Source of the DNA: Selenomonas sp. ND2010
GTDB taxonomy: Bacteria > Bacillota > Negativicutes > Selenomonadales > Selenomonadaceae
DNA: 64,000 bases
Assembly (NCBI RefSeq): GCF_000702005.1
Contig: NZ_JNKI01000012.1
Coordinates: forward strand, 1 to 64,000
Reading direction: 5' to 3'
The position numbers and the translations under genes are program-made. The notes beneath the pieces are model-generated. The model saw nothing but the letters and a program-made list of their open reading frames with translations. It did not search any database and was not told the DNA's origin. Numbering within the stretch: the first letter of the stretch is position 1; each line of letters begins with the position of its first letter. This document shows, in pieces, positions 53,924 through 62,344 of the stretch.

Positions 53924-54370
53924 ATGTCTCTGAAAGAACAGTTGACGAATGATATGAAAGAAGCCATGAAAAACCATGAGAAGGATCGCCTGGCTGTAAT
54001 CCGCATGGTTCGTGGGGCAATCCGCCAGCAGGAAATCGATGGGCAAAAAGAACTCGGTGATGAGGATGTCATCGCAGTGTTGAGTAAAGAAGTCAAGATG
54101 CGCAAGGATTCCCTGGAGGAGTTCAAGAAAGGCGGCCGTGAAGATTTGGTCGAGAAAACGCAGGCAGAGATTGATGTACTCATGCCTTACTTACCTGCGC
54201 AGCTGTCGGAAGAGGAAGTGCGTGAACTCGTAAAGGCGGCTGTCGAGCAGACTGGTGCCACTACGGGCAAAGACATGGGGAAGGTTATGGGCGTCCTGAT
54301 GCCGAAAGTAAAAGGACGTGCCGATGGCAAAATGGTCAATACGATTGTCCGCAGCTTTTTGCAGGGCTAA
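53924..54370 (+). CDS. yqeY: GatB/YqeY domain protein
   Basis: This 148-residue helical protein has a YqeY N-terminal domain (MSLKEQLTNDMKEAMKNHEKDRL, RMVRGAIRQQEIDG) and a GatB-like tail domain (GKDMGKVMGVLMPKVKGRADG). The tail of GatB contacts tRNA; the function of the stand-alone protein is unknown. It follows rpsU as in most Firmicutes. Confidence 0.95.
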   Translation: MSLKEQLTNDMKEAMKNHEKDRLAVIRMVRGAIRQQEIDGQKELGDEDVIAVLSKEVKMRKDSLEEFKKGGREDLVEKTQAEIDVLMPYLPAQLSEEEVRELVKAAVEQTGATTGKDMGKVMGVLMPKVKGRADGKMVNTIVRSFLQG

Positions 54371-54516
54371 GAGAGCCGTCGAAATTTAATAAACCTCCAA
54401 GGAAAAACTAATGAACATAATAGCGATTATTCATGAAAGGTTAATATCACAGTGATACATTATGCATGTTAAATGATTGTTTATCTGTTGTTCATGAAGT
54501 TTGGAGGATCAATTCA
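54371..54516 (+). promoter_or_regulatory. Upstream region of the outer-membrane protein gene with a palindrome
   Basis: This 146-bp AT-rich gap contains the palindrome TATCACAGTGATA near 54444-54456 and an ATAATAGCGATTAT partial inverted repeat near 54418. Either could be an operator. No consensus promoter is certain. Confidence 0.35.
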
Positions 54517-55113
54517 ATGAAGAAGAAGGCTTTATTTGCTGCGGTTATGGGGATTACGATGTGTGCTGGTACGGGCTTTGCTGCACCGGCTACGAATTAC
54601 GATGCTGGCGCTGTCACGGTAGAGGCAGGGATGAGCATTGCTCCGGATATGCAGATCAACGGTTTTTCTGGCGATGATAAAACTCGTCCATATGCTGGCG
54701 CTACGGTTGGTCTGGGCAGCGATTTTGCGCTTCAGTATAAATATGCCGACAACAAGGCAAGAAATGTTGGCATGAGAATGCAGGAGTTCAACTTGAACTA
54801 TAAAGCTGGCAAAAATACCTACATCTATGCAGGTAACCTGAATGTCAAAGGTACGTCGGCAGCATCGGGGATTTCCGATAATCGTGTACAGGTCGGCGTG
54901 AAGTATGTTGCTCCGGCTGGTGATAAGACGAATTGGTGGGTCGGCGGTGCTGTTGGCGATGATCTCTGGCGTGCAGAAATCGGCGGTTCCTATGCATTGG
55001 CTCCAAACGTAGATTGGGATCTTTCCTACCAGTATACGGATGTCAAAAATGTCGATGATGTGGCTGACGTCAAAACCAGAGGACTTTACACGGGCCTTAC
55101 GTTTAAACTCTAA
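54517..55113 (+). CDS. Predicted outer-membrane beta-barrel protein
   Basis: This 198-residue protein has a Sec signal peptide (MKKKALFAAVMGITMCAG, cut near GFAAP). The mature part is made of alternating hydrophobic/polar strands (TVGLGSDFALQYKYA, FNLNYKAGKNTYIYAGNL, RAEIGGSYALAPNVDWDLSYQY) and ends in a strand (TGLTFKL). This fits an eight-strand OmpA/OmpX-like barrel, although the last residue is Leu and not the common Phe. It is evidence that the organism has an outer membrane. GGAGGATC precedes the ATG. Function unknown. Confidence 0.78.
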   Translation: MKKKALFAAVMGITMCAGTGFAAPATNYDAGAVTVEAGMSIAPDMQINGFSGDDKTRPYAGATVGLGSDFALQYKYADNKARNVGMRMQEFNLNYKAGKNTYIYAGNLNVKGTSAASGISDNRVQVGVKYVAPAGDKTNWWVGGAVGDDLWRAEIGGSYALAPNVDWDLSYQYTDVKNVDDVADVKTRGLYTGLTFKL

Positions 55114-55135
55114 TTGAATTGAGTGGTGCAGGGAT

Positions 55136-55165
55136 AAAGGCAGCAGGTAATACCTGTTGCCTTTT
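55136..55165 (+). terminator. Terminator after the barrel gene
   Basis: AAAGGCAGCAGGT (55136-55148) pairs with ACCTGTTGCCTTT (55152-55164) around a 3-nt loop, followed by TTCTG. One G-T pair is included. Confidence 0.8.
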
Positions 55166-55224
55166 CTGCATATAAGCAGGTTATTTCCTTTGCGTGGGGA
55201 ATATAGTAGTAGGAGGTGATAGCG

Positions 55225-55854
55225 ATGGATGTTGTAAGTATTCCTGCATTGCAGGTTTTGTTGCTGGCGATTATGTTCCTGGCAGTTTTAGTGGAAATAA
55301 AGACTGGTGGAATGGGCGCTGGCGTGTTGTTGGGGCTGGTAGCTGCCGCGGTGTTTTGGGGCAGTCAATACGTAAGAGGATTAGTGGATCTCTATCAGAT
55401 TGCGATGTTTTTGGCGGGAATCCTCTGTATTGTTTTTGAAATGCTCATGCCGACAATAGGGCTTTTAGCTGGTGTCGGCGTGGCAGCGATGCTCTATAGC
55501 GTGGTGTTGGCGCTGGGCGGTGATATCCAGGCTATCTACGCTATGCTGATTGCCTTTGTGGTGTCGATCGCTGGGTTTGCCTTGATTGTGAAACGGCTCC
55601 CATCCAGCCGGCTTTGGAACAAAGTCGTGTTGAAGGATCAGTCCGAATCGGCGCGCGGGTATGTCAGTACAACACCCAAACAGGCTTTTCTGGGGAAAGA
55701 AGGAGAAGTGCTAAGTGAACTGCGGCCTTCGGGGATAGTGCTTCTCGAGGGCGTTCCTGTAGACGTGGTTTCGGAAGGTGCTTTTATCCCCAGGGGAGAG
55801 AAAGTCCGGGTAGTAGCTGTTGAGGGTGTTCGGGTAGTCGTTCGTAAAGTTTGA
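55225..55854 (+). CDS. NfeD family membrane protein
   Basis: This 209-residue protein has about four membrane segments (residues ~8-130) and a C-terminal OB-fold (GKEGEVLSELRPSGIVLLEGVPVDVVSEGAFIPRGEKVRVV) typical of NfeD. These proteins pair with flotillins or stomatins and organise membrane microdomains. The ATG at 55225 follows AGGAGGTGA. FloA starts 18 bases after its end, the standard pairing. The N-terminal protease domain of long NfeD proteins is absent. Confidence 0.9.
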   Translation: MDVVSIPALQVLLLAIMFLAVLVEIKTGGMGAGVLLGLVAAAVFWGSQYVRGLVDLYQIAMFLAGILCIVFEMLMPTIGLLAGVGVAAMLYSVVLALGGDIQAIYAMLIAFVVSIAGFALIVKRLPSSRLWNKVVLKDQSESARGYVSTTPKQAFLGKEGEVLSELRPSGIVLLEGVPVDVVSEGAFIPRGEKVRVVAVEGVRVVVRKV

Positions 55855-55872
55855 TTTTCAGGAGGTATTGTT

Positions 55873-56877
55873 ATGGTCGGAATAATTGGATCAGGTTTTT
55901 TCTTGGTTTTACTCATTGCATTTGTCATGATATTTTTACATTTTGTCCCACTGGGGCTTTGGATTTCGGCGTTAGCTGCTGATGTCCGGGTGGGGATTGT
56001 TACACTGGTGGGCATGCGGATGCGCCGCGTTCCGCCGGCAAAAATTATCTTGCCACTTATCAAGGCGAACAAAGCTGGATTGAATGTGGCGGTCAATCAG
56101 CTTGAGGCGCATTATCTGGCAGGTGGTAATGTCGATAAAGTTGTCGATGCGCTGATTGCCGCTCATCGTGCCCAGATTCCCCTTCCGTTTGAGCGTTCGG
56201 CTGCCATTGATCTGGCGGGGCGTGATGTATTAGAAGCGGTACAGATGAGTGTTAATCCGAAAGTTATTGAGACGCCGGTGGTTTCGGCTGTTGCCAAGAA
56301 TGGTATCGAGCTCAAGATAAAGGCAAGGGTTACGGTTCGTGCCAATATTGACCGGTTAGTCGGTGGTGCTGGCGAACCGACAATTATTGCTCGCGTTGGC
56401 GAGGGAATTGTCACGACGGTTGGTTCCTCGGAAAGTCATAACGATGTGTTGGCCAACCCGGATGATATTTCGAAGACCGTGTTGGGCAAGGGGCTTGATG
56501 CAGGTACCGCCTTTGAAATCCTTTCCATCGATATTGCCGATGTCGATGTCGGGCGCAATATCGGTGCAGAACTCCAGACGGATCAGGCTGAAGCTGACAA
56601 GCGCATTGCGCAGGCAAAAGCCGAGGAACGCCGTGCTATGGCTGTAGCCAAAGAGCAGGAAATGAAGGCATATACGCAGGAGATGGAAGCCAAGGTCGTC
56701 GAGGCGCAGGCCGAAGTTCCGCATGCTATGGCGCAGGCCCTTCGCGAAGGAAAACTGGGGGTTATGGATTACTACAATTTAAACAATGTTCAGGCTGATA
56801 CGGATATGCGCAATGCCATCAGTGCTTCCGGCGAAGGCCAGGGAAAACTTCAAGCACCGACGGCTCCAGTAAAGTAA
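55873..56877 (+). CDS. floA: Flotillin-like protein FloA
   Basis: This 334-residue protein has an N-terminal membrane insertion segment ([21 protein letters not shown]), an SPFH/PHB domain ([45 protein letters not shown]) and an Ala/Glu-rich coiled coil ([30 protein letters not shown]-type). FloA assembles at functional membrane microdomains and affects fluidity and secretion. It is in an operon with nfeD and an unknown coiled-coil gene. Confidence 0.95.
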   Translation: MVGIIGSGFFLVLLIAFVMIFLHFVPLGLWISALAADVRVGIVTLVGMRMRRVPPAKIILPLIKANKAGLNVAVNQLEAHYLAGGNVDKVVDALIAAHRAQIPLPFERSAAIDLAGRDVLEAVQMSVNPKVIETPVVSAVAKNGIELKIKARVTVRANIDRLVGGAGEPTIIARVGEGIVTTVGSSESHNDVLANPDDISKTVLGKGLDAGTAFEILSIDIADVDVGRNIGAELQTDQAEADKRIAQAKAEERRAMAVAKEQEMKAYTQEMEAKVVEAQAEVPHAMAQALREGKLGVMDYYNLNNVQADTDMRNAISASGEGQGKLQAPTAPVK

Positions 56878-56887
56878 GGAGGTCATC

Positions 56888-57334
56888 ATGGAATCGGCCC
56901 TGATGATTCTGGTATTTGTCTTGTTTGCGGTGCTGTCGGATAAAAAAGGCAGCAAGAAAAAAGTTCCTGCGCCAAGACAAGACAATCCAAGAGCGAAGAC
57001 TAGTGAAAATTTAGGATTTAAGATTCCGGAACTGCGCAATGCACCGGATTCTGCGAAGCGAGATGCGGAGTGGATCATTCAGCAGCAACAGGCTTATCGG
57101 CAGGAGCAGGAGGCAAAGCGGCGCGAGGCGGAATATCAGAAACAGCGTTTACGTGCGGAAGAACAGATTCGGGCGGCAGAGCAGGCTGCTTATGAAATAC
57201 AGGCTAAACTGGCAAGTGCTCCTCAGCGGCAGCCACGGCTGCGAATTCCTGCCCTTACGCCGGAATCCGCGCGACAAGCAGTAGTTTTGGCAGAGATTCT
57301 TGGGCGTCCTAAGGCTTATCGTAGACGCCGTTAA
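56888..57334 (+). CDS. Coiled-coil membrane-tethered protein of unknown function (flotillin operon)
   Basis: This 148-residue protein has a short N-terminal hydrophobic segment (SALMILVFVLFAVLS), a basic stretch and a Q/E/R-rich helical region (~55-115), likely a coiled coil. It ends in a basic C-terminus (RRRR). I recognise no domain. The gene is 10 bases after floA, so it may be a partner of the flotillin scaffold. This is inferred only from context. Confidence 0.65.
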   Translation: MESALMILVFVLFAVLSDKKGSKKKVPAPRQDNPRAKTSENLGFKIPELRNAPDSAKRDAEWIIQQQQAYRQEQEAKRREAEYQKQRLRAEEQIRAAEQAAYEIQAKLASAPQRQPRLRIPALTPESARQAVVLAEILGRPKAYRRRR

Positions 57335-57437
57335 CGATAAATTTTATGCGTTTTACCGATGACAAAAATGGGTATTTGTAGTAAAATAAGACAATATGCT
57401 ATGAAGAAAGAAATACGAATTTTTGTAGGTGATAAAC

Positions 57438-58409
57438 GTGTCAAACTCCATGTTTGATGTAATACAAGAGGATATAGAGAAGCTCAATGAGGGCTTGATT
57501 GGCGCCGTGTCCTCGCCGGTAGACCTAGTGACGGAAATCGGTACGCATTTGGTGACGGCTGGTGGTAAACGCATTCGCCCAGCGCTTTGTTTGTTGGCTG
57601 CTCATGGTGGACCGTCGTACAGCTTGGAGCGGCTGCTGCCGTTGGCTGAGGCGTTAGAGCTAATCCATACGGCGTCCCTGGTACATGATGATGTTATCGA
57701 TGAGGCAGATACGCGTCGTGGTTGTATTACGGCGAATGCCAAATGGGACAATCAGGTGGCGATTCTGAGTGGAGATTATATTTTTGCCAAGGCTTTTGGT
57801 CTCATTGCTGACGGTGCGTATGGAAATTATGTGTCGAAGCGGCTGGCTGATTTGGTCTGCAATTTGAGTGTTGGGGAGATTATACAGAACCATACGGTTT
57901 ACCATGCGGTAAAGGATTTGGATAACTACTACAATCGGATTCAGAAGAAAACGGCAGATTTCTTGGAGATTTGCTGTGAACTCGGTGCTTATGTGGGCGG
58001 TTTCAGTCAGGAAGAGGTTCGTCGTCTGGCTGAATATGGCCATTGCATTGGCATGGCATTCCAGATAACGGACGATTTGCTTGATATCTTGCAGACGTCG
58101 GAAAAAATCGGTAAACCGACAGGAAATGATATCCGTCAGGGAATTGTTACGCTGCCGATAATTCATGCACTTAATGTAAGTGCCGATGCTGAGGAACTTG
58201 AGAAAATCGTGACGGATCCCGATATGACGGACGAAATGGTAGCGCGGGCGTTGGCAATTGTCAAGGAAACCGATGGTGTTGAGATTGCCAAAGCGAAGGT
58301 GGAGGAATATCTCGATCGTGCTCGTGAGGTGCTGCCGGACAATTTAGCGCCAGAGATTCTTGAGGCGTTTGTTATGGTGGCAGATTTCATTGGGGATCGC
58401 GATTTTTGA
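57438..58409 (+). CDS. Polyprenyl diphosphate synthase
   Basis: This 323-residue trans-prenyltransferase has the first Asp-rich motif in LVHDDVIDEADTRRG (DDxxD), the upstream GGKRIRPAL motif, and the second in FQITDDLLDI. It builds the long isoprenoid chain of menaquinone or undecaprenyl precursors (HepT/IspB-like). With UbiD- and UbiA-like genes downstream, the quinone side chain is the more likely use. The start is GTG at 57438, with AGGTGA 5 bases upstream; a GTG at 57429 overlaps that site. Confidence 0.9.
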   Translation: MSNSMFDVIQEDIEKLNEGLIGAVSSPVDLVTEIGTHLVTAGGKRIRPALCLLAAHGGPSYSLERLLPLAEALELIHTASLVHDDVIDEADTRRGCITANAKWDNQVAILSGDYIFAKAFGLIADGAYGNYVSKRLADLVCNLSVGEIIQNHTVYHAVKDLDNYYNRIQKKTADFLEICCELGAYVGGFSQEEVRRLAEYGHCIGMAFQITDDLLDILQTSEKIGKPTGNDIRQGIVTLPIIHALNVSADAEELEKIVTDPDMTDEMVARALAIVKETDGVEIAKAKVEEYLDRAREVLPDNLAPEILEAFVMVADFIGDRDF

Positions 58410-58447
58410 TGGATTAGAGATTTGGGATTGTTTGGAGGAAGATAATT

Positions 58448-58798
58448 ATGTTGAGTGCTCCTGAACTTATCATGATTCTGGTAGTAGGTTTGGTGGTTTT
58501 TGGTCCGGGCAAGCTCCCTGAGTTAGCTCGCTCATTAGGCAAAGGGGTGCGGGAGTTTAAGAAGGCGACGAATGCACTTTCGCAGGCAATTAACGCGCCG
58601 GAACAGGCTCCGGTACAGCAGCAGGCGACGGTGCAGCCGCAGGCGCCAAAACCGGCACCGACTGCACCGGAGACTCCTGTGTCGTCGGAAGCAGTAGCAA
58701 CAGAAACTGCCAAGCCAGCTGCTCCGGCTTATCAGGCTCCAACCCAGGAATCCGTGCGTCAGCAGATTCAGGATCAGGCGGGGAAAAAAGCCGAATAA
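58448..58798 (+). CDS. Twin-arginine translocase subunit TatA/TatB family (long)
   Basis: This 116-residue protein has an N-terminal helix (PELIMILVVGLVVFGPGKLPELARSLGKG), the FGP hinge and amphipathic helix, followed by a long P/A/Q-rich tail. It oligomerises with TatC to pass folded proteins. The tail length suggests a TatB-like role, but TatA and TatB cannot be told apart from this alone. A terminator follows before the second tatA. Confidence 0.9.
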   Translation: MLSAPELIMILVVGLVVFGPGKLPELARSLGKGVREFKKATNALSQAINAPEQAPVQQQATVQPQAPKPAPTAPETPVSSEAVATETAKPAAPAYQAPTQESVRQQIQDQAGKKAE

Positions 58799-58812
58799 TT
58801 TGTTGACGGCTC

Positions 58813-58848
58813 AAAACCATCATTGTCTCTACAATGATGGTTTTTTTT
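58813..58848 (+). terminator. Terminator between the two tatA genes
   Basis: AAAACCATCATTGT (58813-58826) pairs with ACAATGATGGTTTT (58831-58844) around CTCT, followed by a T8 run that includes the end of the stem. Confidence 0.92.
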
Positions 58849-58892
58849 ATATCCATCATAAGCATTTTATATGATGGGTAAAATATGTTTCA

Positions 58893-58921
58893 TTGAGATT
58901 TTTATGGTTTTTCGTTATAAT
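58893..58921 (+). promoter_or_regulatory. Promoter of the second tatA/tatC unit
   Basis: TTGAGA (58893-58898) and TATAAT (58916-58921) are separated by 17 bases, 52 bases before the second tatA. Confidence 0.75.
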
Positions 58922-58973
58922 AAAAAAGAGTAAATATAATCGCGTAGATGAATTGTTTTTAGGAGGATTTTTT

Positions 58974-59192
58974 ATGTTTAGTCCATGGCAAGCTGGAATT
59001 GTAGTGTTGATTGCTCTCGTTATTTTTGGACCAAGCCGTCTGCCGGAAATTGGCAAGGCCTTGGGCAAGGGCATTCGTGAATTTAAGTCGAGTGCGACGG
59101 GCGAAGAGACAAAGCAGGCAGAACAGACGATGACTAATGTAACGGAGCAGCCGAAGGAACTGCCGTCGAAGTCTGATACGACAAAGCAGTAA
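58974..59192 (+). CDS. tatA: Twin-arginine translocase subunit TatA (short)
   Basis: This 72-residue TatA has the N-terminal helix [30 protein letters not shown] with the FGP hinge, then a short amphipathic helix and charged tail. It is followed by tatC after 15 bases, and AGGAGG lies before the ATG. It forms the protein-conducting assembly. Confidence 0.93.
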   Translation: MFSPWQAGIVVLIALVIFGPSRLPEIGKALGKGIREFKSSATGEETKQAEQTMTNVTEQPKELPSKSDTTKQ

Positions 59193-59207
59193 GCCAGGTG
59201 GAGTTAC

Positions 59208-59990
59208 ATGGCAGAAGAGAAACAATATGAAGAAATAGCGGCGCCACAGCCGCGAGGAGTAATTGAGCCAGGATCGGTGGAGTACGTTCATGATGATGAT
59301 GGTACTATGTCGTTGGTGGCGCATTTGACGGAACTTCGCAGTCGACTTATCAAATGTTTGGTTGCTGTTGCTTTGGGAAGTTGCGTGGGGTATTTCTTTA
59401 TTGATAAAATCATGCATTACATTACCCTGCCAGCGGGTAAGCTTTACTATATGCAGCCGTCTGAAGCTTTTTTTACGTATTTGAAAGTTGCCTGCGTGAC
59501 CGGATTTTTGTTGGCACTGCCCATTGTATTCTGGCATGTTTGGCGGTTTTTCCTGCCGGCGCTTACCCATAAGGAACGTGCAGTTCTCGGCATTATCGTG
59601 CCGACTTCGGTGATCCTGTTCTTTGCGGGATTGGCCTTTTCCTTTTTCTTGGTGCTGCCGGCTGGTATTCGCTTCTTTATGGGGTTTAATAGCGCTGAAC
59701 TTGAAGCGATGTTCTCGGTTGACAAATATTTTGATTTTGTCATTATGTTTGTAATGCCGTTTGGCTTTATTTTTGAGTTGCCGCTCATCATTACGATTAT
59801 GGGCAAAATGGGAATCATAACTTCAGCATTTTTGAAGAAATATCAGCGTATTGTCATTTTCCTGTCCTTTGTGGCTGGTGCTATCATTACGCCGACACCG
59901 GATATTTTTACGCAGTCGATGATTGCTTTGCCGATTATTGTGCTTTATGAGGTCGGCTATTTTATCGTTCGTTATGTCCTGCGCCGTTGA
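59208..59990 (+). CDS. tatC: Twin-arginine translocase subunit TatC
   Basis: This 260-residue, six-helix membrane protein is the Tat signal receptor. MSLVAHLTELRSRLIKCL and FWHVWRFFLPALTHKER are the conserved signal-binding segments. It has an N-terminal cytoplasmic extension of about 30 acidic residues (EEKQYEEIAAPQPRGVIEPG). A likely client in this window is the RR-signal amidase at 7417. Confidence 0.95.
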   Translation: MAEEKQYEEIAAPQPRGVIEPGSVEYVHDDDGTMSLVAHLTELRSRLIKCLVAVALGSCVGYFFIDKIMHYITLPAGKLYYMQPSEAFFTYLKVACVTGFLLALPIVFWHVWRFFLPALTHKERAVLGIIVPTSVILFFAGLAFSFFLVLPAGIRFFMGFNSAELEAMFSVDKYFDFVIMFVMPFGFIFELPLIITIMGKMGIITSAFLKKYQRIVIFLSFVAGAIITPTPDIFTQSMIALPIIVLYEVGYFIVRYVLRR

Positions 59991-60015
59991 GGCTGGACTT
60001 TAGGGAGGAAAGAAT

Positions 60016-61476
60016 TTGGCTTTTAAGGATTTACGGGAATTTATCGCGGAGCTTGAGAAACGTGGATTACTTAAGCGCATCCAGACGGAAGTAGACCCGG
60101 AGCTGGAAATTACGGAAATCACGGACCGCGTGTCCAAGATGGAAGGCGACAAGAATGTGGCGCTGTTGTTCGAAAACGTCAAGGGATCCAAGATGCCGGT
60201 ACTCATGAATGCCTTTGGCAGCTATGAGCGCATGGCACTGGCATTGGGCGTGGAGAAGCTTGATGATGTTGCCGATGAGTTGCGCGAGATGATGAAACTG
60301 CCTTATGTTTCCTTGCAGAATAAGATGAGCGTGGTCACGATGATTCCGATGATCAAGCGTGCCATCAATTTCCCGAAATATGTCAAGAATGCCCCGTGTC
60401 AGGAAGTGGTCGAGACGGAGAATCCGAATCTCGATGAGATTCCTATCCTCAAGTGCTGGCCAGATGATGGCGGCCCGTTCGTCACGCTGCCGCTCGTGTT
60501 CACGAAGAACCCAAAGACGGGCAAGCGCAATGTCGGCATGTACCGTCTGCAGAAATACGACAGCCGTACGACGGGCATGCATTGGCATATCCATAAGAAC
60601 GGCGCCGAGAACTTCCGCGATACGAAGGCACAGGGCGGCGACCGCATCGAGGCAGCGGTTGCTATCGGTACGGATCCCGTCGTGACGTATGCGGCGACGG
60701 CACCGCTGCCGCGCGATATCGATGAGATGGTCTTTGCTGGTTTCCTGCGCCATAAATCCGTCGAAATGGTCAAATGCAAGACGGTCGATATTGAAGTGCC
60801 GGCCAATGCAGAAATCATCTTGGAAGGTTATGTCATGACGGATGAAGTCCGCCGCGAGGGTCCGTTTGGCGACCATACGGGCTATTATTCGCTGGCCGAT
60901 GATTATCCGGTATTCCATATTACGGCGATCACGCACCGCAAGGATGCGATTTATTCGTCCACCGTTGTCGGTAAGCCGCCCATGGAGGACTGCTATCTGG
61001 CTAAGGCTACCGAGCGCATCTTCTTGCCACTTTTGCAGCAGATGCAGCCGGAAATCCTTGACATCAACATGCCGCTGGAGGGCGTGTTCCACGATTGCTG
61101 CATCGTATCCATCAAGAAGTCCTATCCGATGCAGGCCCGCAAGGTCATGCATGCGCTTTGGGGGATGGGCCAAATGATGAATGTCAAGATGATTATTGTC
61201 GTCGATGCGCATGTAAATGTTCAGGATTTGAAGGAAGTCTGGTGGCGCGTCTACAATAACATCGATGCGAAGCAAGACCTCGAAATTGTTGAAGGTCCGC
61301 TCGATGTACTCGACCATTCCTCGCCTATGGCGAAGTGGGGCGCTAAACTCGGCATTGATGCCACGAAGACCTGGCCGGAAGAGGGCCATACGCGTGAGTG
61401 GCCGGAGGAAATCAGCATGTCTGAGGATATCCGCAAAAAGGTCGATGCCAAGTGGAAGGAGCTTGGTCTCGATTGA
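60016..61476 (+). CDS. UbiD family decarboxylase, probable menaquinone biosynthesis
   Basis: This 486-residue prenylated-FMN-dependent decarboxylase shows the UbiD core motifs AVAIGTDPVVTYAATAPLP and the catalytic-region GPFGDHTGYYSLADDYPVFHI. Length and context (prenyl synthase upstream, UbiA-like gene overlapping downstream) point to the menaquinone decarboxylase (MqnL-like in the futalosine route) and not an aromatic-acid catabolic enzyme. The assignment depends on other mqn genes outside the window. The start is TTG at 60016 with GGGAGGAA upstream. Confidence 0.85.
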   Translation: MAFKDLREFIAELEKRGLLKRIQTEVDPELEITEITDRVSKMEGDKNVALLFENVKGSKMPVLMNAFGSYERMALALGVEKLDDVADELREMMKLPYVSLQNKMSVVTMIPMIKRAINFPKYVKNAPCQEVVETENPNLDEIPILKCWPDDGGPFVTLPLVFTKNPKTGKRNVGMYRLQKYDSRTTGMHWHIHKNGAENFRDTKAQGGDRIEAAVAIGTDPVVTYAATAPLPRDIDEMVFAGFLRHKSVEMVKCKTVDIEVPANAEIILEGYVMTDEVRREGPFGDHTGYYSLADDYPVFHITAITHRKDAIYSSTVVGKPPMEDCYLAKATERIFLPLLQQMQPEILDINMPLEGVFHDCCIVSIKKSYPMQARKVMHALWGMGQMMNVKMIIVVDAHVNVQDLKEVWWRVYNNIDAKQDLEIVEGPLDVLDHSSPMAKWGAKLGIDATKTWPEEGHTREWPEEISMSEDIRKKVDAKWKELGLD

Positions 61477-62321
61477 TTAATATCAAAGCACATATCAACA
61501 ACGTTGCCCTGCACCATACGATTTTTGATCTGCCATTTGCGTTTATGGCGGCGCTGCTGGCCGCTGGCGGCCAGCCATCCCTGCATGATCTTTTCTGGAT
61601 CGCGCTGGCCATCACGACGGGCCGGGCTGCTGCGCTGGCGATGGATAATCTGGCCGATGTCAAATATGACAGCCAGCAGCCGCGGATGCAGTACCGTGCC
61701 ATGGTGCGGGGAGAGATTTCCAAACGGGAGGCAAAAATCTTTATCGTCATTTGCCTGGCTTTGATGGTGATTTCGGTTACCCAGCTGCATCCAATTTGTA
61801 TCTACCTGTTGCCAATCGCTGCTATCCCGTTTATGATTTATCCGTTTACGAAGCGTTTTACGGGCTGGTGCCACTTGTTTCTGGGGCTTGCCATCGGCAT
61901 GGCTCCGGCAGGGGGATGGGTCGCTGTCAGCGGCCAGGTTACCGTGCCAATGGTGCTCTTATGTATTGCGGTAGCACTATGGATTGGTGGCTTTGATGCC
62001 ATGTATGGCGCACAGGATGAAGCGTTTGACAAGAGCCAGGGGCTTCATTCCCTGGCAACGGAGTACGGGGCTGCAGGGGCATTCAAGATTGCGGGTGCCC
62101 TGCATATCATCTGCGTTGTCTGCTTCTTTGCAGTGGGGGTGATGCTGCAGCTGACAGACCCATACTATTTCGGGGTTGGCATTGCGGCGGGAACGCTGGT
62201 CTATCAGCATGGACTCGTGAGCCCAACGGATTTTTCTCAGGTCACGCAGCGCTATTTTATGCGTAACGGCATCGTTTCGGTGGCTATTTGCGTATGCACC
62301 TGGCTTAGTTTTTATCTGTAA
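61473..62321 (+). CDS. UbiA-like polyprenyltransferase, probable menaquinone biosynthesis
   Basis: This 282-residue integral membrane prenyltransferase has about eight helices. The first Asp-rich motif appears as AMDNLADVKYD and the second as DAMYGAQDEAFD, both metal/diphosphate-binding motifs of the UbiA family. It attaches the polyprenyl chain to the naphthoate ring (MqnP/MenA-like). The start is TTG at 61473, overlapping the UbiD-like stop, so the two are translationally coupled. A GTG at 61452 is an alternative. Confidence 0.87.
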   Translation: MINIKAHINNVALHHTIFDLPFAFMAALLAAGGQPSLHDLFWIALAITTGRAAALAMDNLADVKYDSQQPRMQYRAMVRGEISKREAKIFIVICLALMVISVTQLHPICIYLLPIAAIPFMIYPFTKRFTGWCHLFLGLAIGMAPAGGWVAVSGQVTVPMVLLCIAVALWIGGFDAMYGAQDEAFDKSQGLHSLATEYGAAGAFKIAGALHIICVVCFFAVGVMLQLTDPYYFGVGIAAGTLVYQHGLVSPTDFSQVTQRYFMRNGIVSVAICVCTWLSFYL

Positions 62322-62344
62322 TCCATTTATCGGGGAGGGACTCT

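Noticed and set aside
60067-61389. 440-codon minus-strand frame opposite the UbiD-like gene
   Set aside because: Shadow frame; the sense gene has clear family motifs throughout.
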